Shown in pieces: positions 17,399-25,728 of a stretch of DNA of 64,000 nucleotides (position 1 is the stretch's first letter; each line of letters begins with the position of its first letter). Origin of the DNA: an uncultured Tateyamaria sp. (GTDB lineage: Bacteria; Pseudomonadota; Alphaproteobacteria; Rhodobacterales; Rhodobacteraceae); contig NZ_CANNDN010000002.1 in assembly GCF_947503465.1 (NCBI RefSeq), positions 310,001 to 374,000 of the forward strand, written 5' to 3'. Made by a program: the position numbers and the translations under genes. The notes beneath the pieces were generated by a model that saw nothing but the letters and a program-made list of their open reading frames with translations, was not told the origin of the DNA and made no database searches.

Positions 17399-19597
17399 AT
17401 GGCTGACTTTACACTGACCAAAGACGCCGACGGCATCGCCACCATCACATGGGACGTGCCCGGCAAGACCATGAATGTCATGTCCCTCGAAGGGTTGGCG
17501 CAGCTTAACGACCACATCGACGACGTGCTGGCCGATGATGCGGTCAAGGGTGTCGTCATCACCTCGGGCAAGGACACGTTCGCGGGTGGCATGGACCTGA
17601 ACCTGCTGGCCAAGATGAAGGAAGACGCGGGCGACAACCCCGCCAAAGGCCTGTTCGAAGGCACGATGAAAATGCACGGCCTCCTGCGCAAGATCGAACG
17701 CGCTGGTATGGACCCCAAGACCTTGAAGGGCGGCAAGCCGATTGCCGCCGCCCTGCCCGGCACCGCCGCCGGCATCGGTCTGGAACTGCCCCTGGCCACC
17801 CACCGCACCTTCATCGCCGACAATCCCAAGGCCAAGGTCGGCCTGCCCGAAATCCTTGTCGGCATCTTCCCCGGCGCAGGGGGCACAACGCGTCTGGCGC
17901 GCAAGCTGGGCGCGATGGACGCCTCGCCCTTCCTGCTCGAAGGCAAGATGGTGTCGCCCGACAAGGCCAAGGGCAAGCTGGTGGATGAGGTCGTCGCCGA
18001 CCCTGTTGCCGCAGCCCGCGACTGGGTGCTGAACGCCACCGATGCGGACCTTGTGAAACCCTGGGACCAGAAGGGCTACAAGATGCCCGGCGGTGCGCCC
18101 TACCACCCCGCAGGTTTCATGACCTTCGTGGGGGCGGCTGCCATGGTGAACGGCAAGACCCAAGGCGTCTATCCCGCCGCCAAGGCGCTGCTGAGTGCCG
18201 TCTATGAAGGCGCGCTTGTGCCCTTCGACACGGCGCTGAAGATCGAAGCGCGCTGGTTCACCAATGTGCTGATGAACCCCTCGTCGGGTGCGATGATCCG
18301 CTCGCTGTTCCTCAACAAGGAAGCGCTGGAAAAGGGTGCCGTGCGGCCCCAAGGCATCGAAGACCAGCGGGTCAAGAAGCTTGGCGTGCTGGGTGCGGGC
18401 CTGATGGGGGCAGGCATCGCGCTTGTTTCGGCTCAGGCGGGCATCGACGTGGTGCTGATCGACCGCGACCAGGAAGCGGCGGACCGGGGCAAGAATTACT
18501 CCGAAAAATATGTCGAAGGTGGCATCAAACGCGGCAAGACCACGCAGGAAAAGGGCGAAGCGCTGCTGTCCCGCATCACTGCCACGCCTGATTTGGACGC
18601 GCTGAAAGGCTGCGACCTGATCATCGAAGCCGTGTTCGAAGACCCCAAGGTCAAGGCCGAGATCACTGGGAAGGTCGAGGCGATCATCCCCGACGATTGC
18701 ATCTTTGCCTCCAACACCTCGACGCTGCCGATCTCCGAACTGGCGAAGGCCAGCAAGAACCAGGACCAGTTCATCGGCATCCACTTCTTCTCGCCCGTCG
18801 AAAAGATGCTGCTGGTCGAGATCATCAAGGGCGCGAACACCGGCGACCGGGCCGTGGCCAAGGCGCTCGACTACGTGCGCCAGATCCGCAAGACGCCCAT
18901 CGTGGTCAACGACGCGCGCTTCTTCTACGCCAACCGCTGCATCATCCCCTACATCAACGAAGGGACGCGGATGGTCACCGAAGGGGTCGAACCCGCGCTG
19001 ATCGAAAACGCCGCCAAGATGGTCGGCATGCCGCTGGGTCCGCTGCAATTGACGGACGAAACCGCCATTGATCTGGGCGCGAAAATCGCCCGTGCGACCA
19101 AGGCCGCCATGGGCGACGCCTATCCCGACAGCCCTTCGGACGACCTGATCTTCTGGCTTGAGGAAGAAGGGCGCCTGGGCCGCAAAGCGAACGCGGGCTT
19201 CTACGACTACGACGACAAGGGCAAACGTCAGGGTATCTGGCGGGGCGTGCACGACCGCTACCCGCTGATGGACGACCAACCGGAATTGGGCGAAGTCCAG
19301 CACCGTCTGCTCTTCTCTCAGGTCCTCGAGGCCGTCCGCGCGCTGGAAGAAGGTGTGCTGATGGACATCCGCGAAGGCGACGTGGGCGCGATCCTGGGCT
19401 GGGGCTTTGCGCCGTGGTCCGGTGGCCCGCTCAGCTGGCTCGACATCATCGGCGCACCCTACGCCGCCGAACGGTGTGACCAGTTGGAAGCCAAGTTCGG
19501 CGAACGGTTCAAGTGCCCCGCGCTCCTGCGGGACATGGCCGAAAAGAACCAGACATTCTATGGCCGCTTTGGCCCGAAAGACGCCGAAGCCGCCTGA
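17399..19597 (+). CDS. fadB: Fatty-acid oxidation complex alpha subunit (enoyl-CoA hydratase / 3-hydroxyacyl-CoA dehydrogenase)
   Basis: 732 residues. The N-terminal crotonase domain (about 1-190) has FAGGMDLNLL and GTAAGIGLELPLA for the oxyanion hole, and LPEILVGIFPGAGGTTRL with the catalytic glutamate. The dehydrogenase domain starts near residue 325 with the NAD-binding GVLGAGLMGAGIA, followed by GIHFFSPVEKMLLVEII (catalytic histidine) and VVNDARFFYANRC; C-terminal helical domains follow. It hydrates enoyl-CoA and oxidises the 3-hydroxyacyl-CoA; it works in complex with the preceding thiolase. AAGGAGA upstream. A strong terminator follows. Confidence 0.96.
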   Translation: MADFTLTKDADGIATITWDVPGKTMNVMSLEGLAQLNDHIDDVLADDAVKGVVITSGKDTFAGGMDLNLLAKMKEDAGDNPAKGLFEGTMKMHGLLRKIERAGMDPKTLKGGKPIAAALPGTAAGIGLELPLATHRTFIADNPKAKVGLPEILVGIFPGAGGTTRLARKLGAMDASPFLLEGKMVSPDKAKGKLVDEVVADPVAAARDWVLNATDADLVKPWDQKGYKMPGGAPYHPAGFMTFVGAAAMVNGKTQGVYPAAKALLSAVYEGALVPFDTALKIEARWFTNVLMNPSSGAMIRSLFLNKEALEKGAVRPQGIEDQRVKKLGVLGAGLMGAGIALVSAQAGIDVVLIDRDQEAADRGKNYSEKYVEGGIKRGKTTQEKGEALLSRITATPDLDALKGCDLIIEAVFEDPKVKAEITGKVEAIIPDDCIFASNTSTLPISELAKASKNQDQFIGIHFFSPVEKMLLVEIIKGANTGDRAVAKALDYVRQIRKTPIVVNDARFFYANRCIIPYINEGTRMVTEGVEPALIENAAKMVGMPLGPLQLTDETAIDLGAKIARATKAAMGDAYPDSPSDDLIFWLEEEGRLGRKANAGFYDYDDKGKRQGIWRGVHDRYPLMDDQPELGEVQHRLLFSQVLEAVRALEEGVLMDIREGDVGAILGWGFAPWSGGPLSWLDIIGAPYAAERCDQLEAKFGERFKCPALLRDMAEKNQTFYGRFGPKDAEAA

Positions 19598-19623
19598 AGC
19601 CGCTTCCAAGACCAGAACACAGG

Positions 19624-19654
19624 AAAAGCCCCGCAGCGTCGGGGCTTTTTTTCT
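19624..19654. terminator. Strong terminator after fadB, probably bidirectional
   Basis: AAAAGCCCCG and CGGGGCTTTT form a perfect 10-bp stem with a 6-base loop, followed by TTTTTTTCTG on the plus strand. On the minus strand the stem ends TTTTCCT, so it can also serve the convergent gene ending at 19667. Confidence 0.9.
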
Positions 19655-19666
19655 GTTTCCGGGATC

Positions 19667-20701
19667 TTACTGGCAGGAAAAGGGCGTGTTGCTCTTGTTG
19701 CGGAGGGCGGCGTTGCTCAACGCGACCACCGGCACATCCACACCCGACCATTTCCTGTACAGATCCGCAATTTTCTGCGCGTCGCTTTTCAGGCCCGGCC
19801 TTGAGGTACGCTGGCACCCCGACAGATAGTAAATGCCCTGCACATACTTGCCCTGCGCCAGTTGCGCGGTCGAATAGCTGTCCCAATTGTGCAGCACAAA
19901 CTCGTTCACCGGCCATGTGGTCTGGCTCAGGTCCACCTTCTTGCGCACGGCAACCCAGGTGTTGAACTGATCCGCAGCCAGCGAACAGATCAGCGACCCT
20001 GCAACGGACCCGGACGCGGCAAGGATGGTGTTGTAGTCGCCCAGATACGTCTGGGCAGTCTCCGGATCGGTGCACGCTGCCTGCCCGACGGGCCGGTTCG
20101 GCCAGACATGTGTCGTGGCGCCACACCCCTTGCTGTCCCGGTTTCCGGTGTCGCCGTCCAGCGGATACATGCAGCCCAGGTTCGGGCCGTCATTCATGAA
20201 CGCGTTGGAAAAGATCAGGCCGTACCGTTTGTCCTTGTCATCCGAACACACCACCTCGTCATCGACGCCGGGCATGGCCCCGTGGATCAGCGTGTCGGCG
20301 CGCACATAGGTCCAGGAGGACGCGTCGCTCAGCACCGGCGGCGTCGCGCCCGGTGTCAGGTTGGACCCGCACCACGGCAGATAATCGCCCTGCCCCAGAT
20401 AGGTGCCGCAGCTTTGGGTGGCATCAACCGGCAGGGCATTCAACTGGCCCAGATCCAGATAGCCGGGCGTCCCCGGCGGTACACCCGACTGCGTGCCGGG
20501 CCCATGGATCGTGTGCACGATTATGCCTGAATCCTCTGGCACCCCCGCCCCCGGCTGTTGCGATTTCACGGTGACAAACCGCGTGTTCAATTCCCCGGCA
20601 AGGGCCGTACAGCTTGCGGATTGCGCCGCACCGGGCGCACCGGCAAAGGCAAGCACACAACTCAGAATGGGAAACACGCAAAGCAAGGCAATCTGCCGCA
20701 T
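19667..20701 (-). CDS. Secreted protein of unknown function
   Basis: 344 residues from MRQIALLCVFPILSC, a signal peptide with likely cleavage after GAAQS. The mature protein has about ten cysteines (ASCTAL, QSCGTYL, LPWCGSN, EVVCSDD, LGCMYP, KGCGATT, AACTDP, LICSLA, SGCQRT, FSCQ), probably in disulfides, and tryptophan-rich patches such as TTHVWPNRPVG and QTTWPVNEFVLHNWDSY. I recognise no family. The even cysteine count and lack of membrane helix point to a folded periplasmic or extracellular protein. Convergent with fadB across a shared terminator. Earlier in-frame starts have no signal-peptide character and were rejected. Confidence 0.65.
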   Translation of the reverse strand: MRQIALLCVFPILSCVLAFAGAPGAAQSASCTALAGELNTRFVTVKSQQPGAGVPEDSGIIVHTIHGPGTQSGVPPGTPGYLDLGQLNALPVDATQSCGTYLGQGDYLPWCGSNLTPGATPPVLSDASSWTYVRADTLIHGAMPGVDDEVVCSDDKDKRYGLIFSNAFMNDGPNLGCMYPLDGDTGNRDSKGCGATTHVWPNRPVGQAACTDPETAQTYLGDYNTILAASGSVAGSLICSLAADQFNTWVAVRKKVDLSQTTWPVNEFVLHNWDSYSTAQLAQGKYVQGIYYLSGCQRTSRPGLKSDAQKIADLYRKWSGVDVPVVALSNAALRNKSNTPFSCQ

Positions 20702-20952
20702 CGGAAATAGTCCTGTGAAACAGGGAAAAATCAATGCGTTCAGACTGAAAGATATGCGGCGGAAAAGCAACCATCGCGTGCATCGGTTCGGGGGCAAACG
20801 GCGCGTCACCCCGCGCCGCGGCATGCGGGACATCCTTGCCCCCGCACCCGACCACCGCCCCGATGTTGGGGGCGGGGCAGCCGGCCGAACCGCAGCGGGC
20901 CGGGTACGGAGCGGGTGAGGCGCGCGCCTCCAGGTCGCGCGCCAAACCGGTG

Positions 20953-21603
20953 TCAGGCCCCCGCGCCGTAGCGTTGCGCCTCGACCTTCATGCAATCCAC
21001 CAGAAAGGCGGCGTCGCGGGGCGGGATCACGTCATATCCGGCACGCGGCGCGCCCAATTCGTCCAGGCCCAGGATCGGGCGCAGACAATGCAGCAGCGCG
21101 CCCCCTTCTGCATAAATCACCTGCTCGGTCGCGAAGACCAGCGTGATGATCTCGATCTGCATGCGCGGGCTGATGCGGCGGATGCCACAAAAGCCGTCCA
21201 GCGATTTGGCGGGAAGCACGGCAAAGGGATCACCATAGGCATCACAGGCCGCATCGCTTTCCACCAGCACGCCCTGATCGGGCAGAAGTTCCAGATCGGA
21301 CGCGTTGCCCAGCGCCCCCGCGGGGACAAAGACGGAATGATAGGCCGCAGGCACCGGCGCGTCGGCGGTCCAGAAGATGTCGCGGCGCACTTCGACCAGC
21401 GGCTGCAGGCCCGCGTCAAAGGTCAGGACCATGTCACCGGCGGCCAGCGCCTCGACCGCGCGCCAGCCCATGGCCGTGGCCACCCGTGTGCCCGCCAGAT
21501 GCCCCCGCGTGGTCATCACGCCGCCGTCCCAGGCCGCCGACAATTCGGGCATCCGCTGCGGCGCTTGCGTCCTTGTCCATCCAAACATCTCATCCATCCC
21601 CAT
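20953..21603 (-). CDS. Hint-domain (Hedgehog/intein) protein
   Basis: 216 residues. The Hint block is GTRVATAMGWRAVEALAAGD followed by MVLTFDAGLQPLVEV, seen in many Rhodobacteraceae proteins, with a later half LPDQGVLVESD and ending near the C-terminus. The cysteine or serine that starts self-processing Hint domains is absent: the residue before AGT is HL. Self-cleavage is therefore doubtful. No secretion repeats are attached in this copy. Several methionines (MGMDEM) make the exact start uncertain. The next gene, reading the same way and upstream, is a sulfotransferase. Confidence 0.75.
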   Translation of the reverse strand: MGMDEMFGWTRTQAPQRMPELSAAWDGGVMTTRGHLAGTRVATAMGWRAVEALAAGDMVLTFDAGLQPLVEVRRDIFWTADAPVPAAYHSVFVPAGALGNASDLELLPDQGVLVESDAACDAYGDPFAVLPAKSLDGFCGIRRISPRMQIEIITLVFATEQVIYAEGGALLHCLRPILGLDELGAPRAGYDVIPPRDAAFLVDCMKVEAQRYGAGA

Positions 21604-21792
21604 GGTGCGGCGCTGGCAGCGCGCCGGTTTGCGTTTGATACGGTCAGTTGGGATGATTCGCGGGGCCAAGACGGGTCGCAATCTGGGCGGGAATTGGGCA
21701 CTGTTGCCCGCCCGCACATCAATACAATGACCCGCCACGTGATTGATCTGCATTTGTCGACAATTTTAGGGATGAGGACCTCGCAAGGCCGT

Positions 21793-22434
21793 TCATTCGA
21801 AGCGGTAACCGAATCTTTCGATATCTTCCGCGCAGGCCTCGGCCACGGCTGCACGGGCTTTATCGCAATAATACTGTCTATAGTGGGCGTCCCGCTGCGA
21901 CGCGTTGGCATGGGGCAGGTCAAGCACGAAACCCAGATGGTCCCATAGCGGCGCAGCATCGTCTGAAAACCGTTCCAACCGGATGTACAGGTCGCAACGT
22001 ACCTGCCCTTGTGCGTCTGTCATGTAGTGGCGCGCAGGGCTCGCCTGCATGGACGACCGTGTCTGGGCAGCACAGGCGAAATCGGTGAATTCCATCTGCC
22101 CGGCCAGGGCCACCGCCGGGTGGTCGAAATCCTGATCCCGCAGCCAGTGATAATAGCTGACCATCCGGTCCCACGGGTTGCGCACGAGGGTAAAGGCAAA
22201 CAGGCCCTTCAGGTCCGGCACCAGCCCGTCGATATCGGCCATGGTCGAATGCTTCCAGAGGCGCCCCCGCGTTTTGACATCCTGGACGCGGCGGCGACGT
22301 TTCAGCGCCTTGGGCGTGTCACCCAGCATGATGTCGTCCTTCATGGCCCGGTCCTCCAGCGCCAGCGCCATGGCCGTACCGCCGGTTTTGGGCGCGTGGA
22401 TAAAGACGTAACTGCGGCCGGTGCTGAGGATCAT
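21793..22434 (-). CDS. Sulfotransferase family protein
   Basis: 213 residues. The PAPS-binding 5'-phosphosulfate loop is FIHAPKTGGTAM at residues about 9-21, and the 3'-phosphate motif is TLVRNPWDRMVSYYHWL near residue 100. These two motifs define the cytosolic-type sulfotransferase family 2 seen in bacteria, which sulfates glycans, lipids or small molecules. The start used gives the P-loop at the usual position; an earlier Met would add 12 or 30 non-conserved residues. Neighbours do not reveal the acceptor. Confidence 0.88.
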   Translation of the reverse strand: MILSTGRSYVFIHAPKTGGTAMALALEDRAMKDDIMLGDTPKALKRRRRVQDVKTRGRLWKHSTMADIDGLVPDLKGLFAFTLVRNPWDRMVSYYHWLRDQDFDHPAVALAGQMEFTDFACAAQTRSSMQASPARHYMTDAQGQVRCDLYIRLERFSDDAAPLWDHLGFVLDLPHANASQRDAHYRQYYCDKARAAVAEACAEDIERFGYRFE

Positions 22435-22565
22435 GGGCCGAAGATGCACGGGCCGCAATGGACTGTCCATTGCAAGAGGCCAGCGCCCGCCCGACCTGGC
22501 GGGCCTGTGATCTGTGCAGCACATTTGCGTCCCGCCTGGTGGTCGCGCACGGCGCAGGTTTCGAC

Positions 22566-23552
22566 CTAGCGTTTGCCCTCCGGGGGGAGGTCGGGCGGGC
22601 GCAGGCCGGGCTGGGTGCCCGACCGGGGATCAAGTGCGACCGCCTCCCTGCTCCGCACCGCGATGATCACGCCCGCCAACACGATCAGCGCAATGCCCAA
22701 CCCCTGCACCCATGTCACCGGCTGACCCAGCAGCCACCAGCCAAAGAACGGGCCGAAGATCATGATGGAGTATTCGAACACCGCCACATGGCTTGCCTCG
22801 CCCATCTGGTAGGCCCGATTCAGCAGGCTGACCCCCACGACCGACCCCACGACCTGCACCGACAGATAGGGCCACACCGCGTCTATGGGCCAGATCCACC
22901 CGCGCGTCAGGAACGCCATGCCGCCCTGCCCCGGCTCAAGACCCGACAGGGTCAAGAGCGTCAGGACACCGGTGCCCAGCAGCCCCTGCGCCACGAAGAT
23001 GCCCAGCAGCAGGGTCAGCGTGCTTTCCCCTTCGCACAAGGCACGTGTCGCCACGACACCCGAGGCATAGAGGATGCCGCCCACCACCGGCAGCAACGCC
23101 ACCCAGCCAAGGCTGCCGCCCGAGGGGCCAAGCACCACAAGGATGCCGACAAAGCCCACGGCCACCGCGATGATCCGCCACGGCCCGATCCGTTGGCGCA
23201 ACACAAAGGCCGTCAGCAGCAGCACGAAGATGGGCGAGGTAAAAAGCCCCGCCAGCGCCATCGCGATGGGCATGAAGGCCAGCGCGCCGAAATAGCAGAA
23301 CATGCCCGTCGCAATCAGCGTGGACCGCACCGCCACCGCCCTGACCCGGCGGGGACGCACAGTGCCAAGGCCCATGGCCGACAGGGCCAGGATGATGGGG
23401 GCGGCCATCACAAGCCGCAGGATCAGGAACTGCCAGACCGAAATGGTCTGTGCGATAACCGCCACATAGATGTCGATCGCCCCGATGATGCACATCGCGC
23501 CCACCATGCAAAAGGCAGCCGCCGTGGGACGATGGGGGACGGTGGATGTCAT
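22566..23552 (-). CDS. EamA/DMT family transporter
   Basis: 328 residues with ten predicted transmembrane helices in two EamA repeats (AAAFCMVGAMCIIGAIDIYVA ... LVVLGP and LGWVALLPVVGGILYASG ... LAGVIIAV). The family moves metabolites such as amino acids or nucleotide precursors across the inner membrane. The start at MTSTVPHRP removes an implausible hydrophilic 37-residue extension. The final residues LPPEGKR are encoded by a C/G-rich stretch (CTCCGGGGGGAG) resembling the intergenic repeat, so the C-terminus may be built from repeat DNA. Divergent from the acyl-CoA synthetase. Confidence 0.88.
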   Translation of the reverse strand: MTSTVPHRPTAAAFCMVGAMCIIGAIDIYVAVIAQTISVWQFLILRLVMAAPIILALSAMGLGTVRPRRVRAVAVRSTLIATGMFCYFGALAFMPIAMALAGLFTSPIFVLLLTAFVLRQRIGPWRIIAVAVGFVGILVVLGPSGGSLGWVALLPVVGGILYASGVVATRALCEGESTLTLLLGIFVAQGLLGTGVLTLLTLSGLEPGQGGMAFLTRGWIWPIDAVWPYLSVQVVGSVVGVSLLNRAYQMGEASHVAVFEYSIMIFGPFFGWWLLGQPVTWVQGLGIALIVLAGVIIAVRSREAVALDPRSGTQPGLRPPDLPPEGKR

Positions 23553-23628
23553 CAAGTCTTTCCATAGCTTGCGCCCCTCGCCATAAGTGCGCAACATCAC
23601 TGCGCCTGAGACTACGGGGAGGACCGAT

Positions 23629-25248
23629 ATGGGTTGGATGGCAGATGAAACCGGCCTCGGCAAGACGGCTGCGAATTACGTACCGCTGACACCCCTGTCG
23701 CATCTGCGCCGCGCGGCCTTGGTCTTTGCGGACCGGACGGCCGTGATCTATGGCGATCACCGCGTCAGCTATGCGCAGTACCACGACCGGTGCACGCGGC
23801 TGGCCTCGGCCCTTTCCGGCATGGGGGTGGCCCCCGGCGATGTGGTCGCAACCCTGATCCCCAACCTGCCTGCGCAGGCCGAAGCGCATTTCGGCGTGCC
23901 GGCCTGCGGCGCCGTTCTGAACACGATCAACACGCGCCTGGATGTGGACACGGTCGCCTATATCCTTGACCACGGTGGGGCCAAGGTGGTGCTGGTCGAC
24001 CCGCAGTTTCTGGACCTGGCCGAAGCCGCCAGCGCCGCGATGCAGGGCGCGTCCCCGCGGATTATCGAGGTGGCGGATGCGGCCCATGGCTGGCCCGCGT
24101 CGGGACGGCATAACGTCTACGAGGACGTGTTGGCACGCGCCGATCCGTCCTTTGACTGGATCATGCCCGAGGACGAGTGGGAGAGCCTTGCGCTGAACTA
24201 CACCTCTGGCACGACCGGCAGGCCCAAGGGTGTCGTCTATCACCATCGTGGGGCCTACCTGATGACCATGGGCACGGTGGTGTCGTGGCGCATGGTGCTG
24301 CACCCGGTCTTCATGGCGATTGTGCCGCTGTTTCACTGCAACGGCTGGAACCACACCTGGATGATGCCGCTGGTGGGCGGCACGCTGGTGTGCTGCCGGG
24401 ATATCGCGGCAAAGCCGATCTATGACGCGATCGCCGACGAAGGCGTGACCCATTTCGGCGGTGCCCCGATCGTTCTGAACATGCTGGTGAATGCCGATGA
24501 TGCCGAGCGGCGGGCCTTTGACCACGTGGTCGAGGTGTTCACCGCGGGCGCGCCCCCGGCCCCGGCGACGCTGGGCAAGATCGAGAAGCTGGGCTTCAAC
24601 GTCACGCAGGTCTACGGGCTGACCGAAACCTATGGGCACGTGACCGAATGCCTGTGGAAGTCGGATTGGGACGGGGCCGAGGACACCGCCGCCATCAAGG
24701 CGCGGCAGGGCGTGGCCTTTCCCATGATGGAACACATTACGGTCATGGACGGCGACATGGCACAGGTGCCGATGGACGGGGCGGCGCAGGGCGAGATCAT
24801 GATCCGGGGGAACTCGGTCATGAAGGGGTATCTGAAGAACCCGGACGCCACGGCCGAGGCGTTCGAGGGCGGGTATTTCCATTCGGGCGACATCGCGATC
24901 CAGCATCCTGACGGCTACATCCAGATCGCGGACCGGGCCAAGGACATCATCATCTCGGGCGGCGAGAATATCAGTTCCGTCGAGGTGGAGGGTGTGCTGA
25001 TGGCGCACCCGGACGTGAACCTGGCCGCCGTGGTTGCCAAGCCGGACGAGAAGTGGGGCGAGGTGCCGTGCGCCTTTGTCGAGTTGAAGCCGGGCACCAG
25101 CCCGTCCGAGGCCGATCTGATCGCCTTTTCGCGCGAGACCCTGGCCGGGTTCAAGGCACCGAAGACGGTGGTGTTCCAGGACCTGCCCAAGACGTCAACG
25201 GGCAAGATCCAGAAGTTCGAATTGCGGAAAACAGCTGCTGAATTGTGA
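23629..25248 (+). CDS. AMP-forming acyl-CoA synthetase (DmdB-like)
   Basis: 539 residues from MGWMADETGLGKTAANYVPLTPLSHL; GGGGAGGA lies just upstream. Adenylation motifs in order: LNYTSGTTGRPKGVV (phosphate loop), VYGLTETYGH, GEIMIRGNSVMKGY, YFHSGDIAI, DRAKDIIISGGENISSVEVE, and KTSTGKIQKFELR with the conserved C-terminal lysine. It activates a carboxylic acid to its CoA ester through an acyl-adenylate. The closest group I can name is the methylmercaptopropionate/medium-chain ligase group (DmdB), but substrate is not decided by sequence. Divergent from the EamA transporter; the csbD gene follows. Confidence 0.93.
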   Translation: MGWMADETGLGKTAANYVPLTPLSHLRRAALVFADRTAVIYGDHRVSYAQYHDRCTRLASALSGMGVAPGDVVATLIPNLPAQAEAHFGVPACGAVLNTINTRLDVDTVAYILDHGGAKVVLVDPQFLDLAEAASAAMQGASPRIIEVADAAHGWPASGRHNVYEDVLARADPSFDWIMPEDEWESLALNYTSGTTGRPKGVVYHHRGAYLMTMGTVVSWRMVLHPVFMAIVPLFHCNGWNHTWMMPLVGGTLVCCRDIAAKPIYDAIADEGVTHFGGAPIVLNMLVNADDAERRAFDHVVEVFTAGAPPAPATLGKIEKLGFNVTQVYGLTETYGHVTECLWKSDWDGAEDTAAIKARQGVAFPMMEHITVMDGDMAQVPMDGAAQGEIMIRGNSVMKGYLKNPDATAEAFEGGYFHSGDIAIQHPDGYIQIADRAKDIIISGGENISSVEVEGVLMAHPDVNLAAVVAKPDEKWGEVPCAFVELKPGTSPSEADLIAFSRETLAGFKAPKTVVFQDLPKTSTGKIQKFELRKTAAEL

Positions 25249-25254
25249 CGCCTT

Positions 25255-25280
25255 GGAACGGTGCGTGCCCTGTCCGCGTT
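25255..25280 (+). promoter_or_regulatory. Candidate ECF-type general stress promoter of the csbD gene
   Basis: GGAAC at 25255-25259 and CGTT at 25277-25280 with a 17-base spacer match the EcfG (general stress sigma factor) consensus of Alphaproteobacteria exactly, 37 bp before the CsbD start codon. CsbD is a classic general-stress gene, which makes the match more credible. Chance occurrence of a nine-base pattern cannot be excluded. Confidence 0.5.
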
Positions 25281-25317
25281 CTGGTGTTGAAACCGGGACG
25301 CACAAGGGAGACGTGCC

Positions 25318-25527
25318 ATGAATTGGGATACGATCAAGGGCAACTGGAAGCAGATGACCGGCGCCATCAAGGAAAAATGGGGCGATTTGACGGATGACGA
25401 CCTGAAGGAAGCCGAGGGCGACCGCGAACAGCTGGTTGGCAAGATCCAGGAACGCTATGGCGTGGCGAAGGATGAGGCCGAACATCAGATTGATGCTTTC
25501 ATTGCCGAGAACAAAGCCAAGTTCTGA
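25318..25527 (+). CDS. CsbD family stress protein
   Basis: 69 residues. MNWDTIKGNWKQMTGAIKEKWG and DLKEAEGDREQLVGKIQERYG are the two helices that define the CsbD-like family; the rest is charged and helical. Proteins of this kind are strongly induced by general stress in many bacteria; the molecular role is not known. Preceded by GGGAGA as ribosome site and a candidate ECF promoter. Confidence 0.95.
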   Translation: MNWDTIKGNWKQMTGAIKEKWGDLTDDDLKEAEGDREQLVGKIQERYGVAKDEAEHQIDAFIAENKAKF

Positions 25528-25536
25528 GAGATCCGA

Positions 25537-25571
25537 GGTGTCCCCGTGGGGTTTGTCCCCGCGGGGACACC
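25537..25571 (+). terminator. Long hairpin after csbD
   Basis: GGTGTCCCCG pairs with CGGGGACACC over ten bases, then GGGG pairs with CCCC around a five-base loop, making one of the most stable stems in the window. There is no U-run after it, so it may be an mRNA 3'-end stabiliser rather than a simple terminator. The 160 bp beyond it up to 25728 show nothing else. Confidence 0.55.
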
Positions 25572-25728
25572 GTGTTCGGAGCGGTTACGATATCTTTGCC
25601 GATCCGTGATTTGCGTGCAGCATCAGGGACTTGACCCAAAGTGCTGTGCGTTTACCGAAAATCCATCAAAAATTAACATGCTGGCGGCCGAGGGGCCGCG
25701 ATTTGCACGCGGCCCCTGCTGGTCGCGC

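Noticed and set aside
16457-19609. A 1050-codon open frame on the minus strand across fadA and fadB
   Set aside because: Exact antisense of two well-conserved enzymes; its translation is His/Gln/Val-rich low-complexity with no family signature. High GC makes long antisense frames common here.
22936-25008. 690-codon minus-strand open frame across the acyl-CoA synthetase and part of the EamA gene
   Set aside because: Shadow of the real synthetase (adenylation motifs on the plus strand) and of the EamA gene in another frame.
11918-25248. A DMSP demethylation (dmdBC) locus
   Set aside because: DmdB-like and DmdC-like proteins occur, but they are 10 kb apart, no dmdA or dmdD is present, and fadA/fadB beside the dehydrogenase favour ordinary beta-oxidation.
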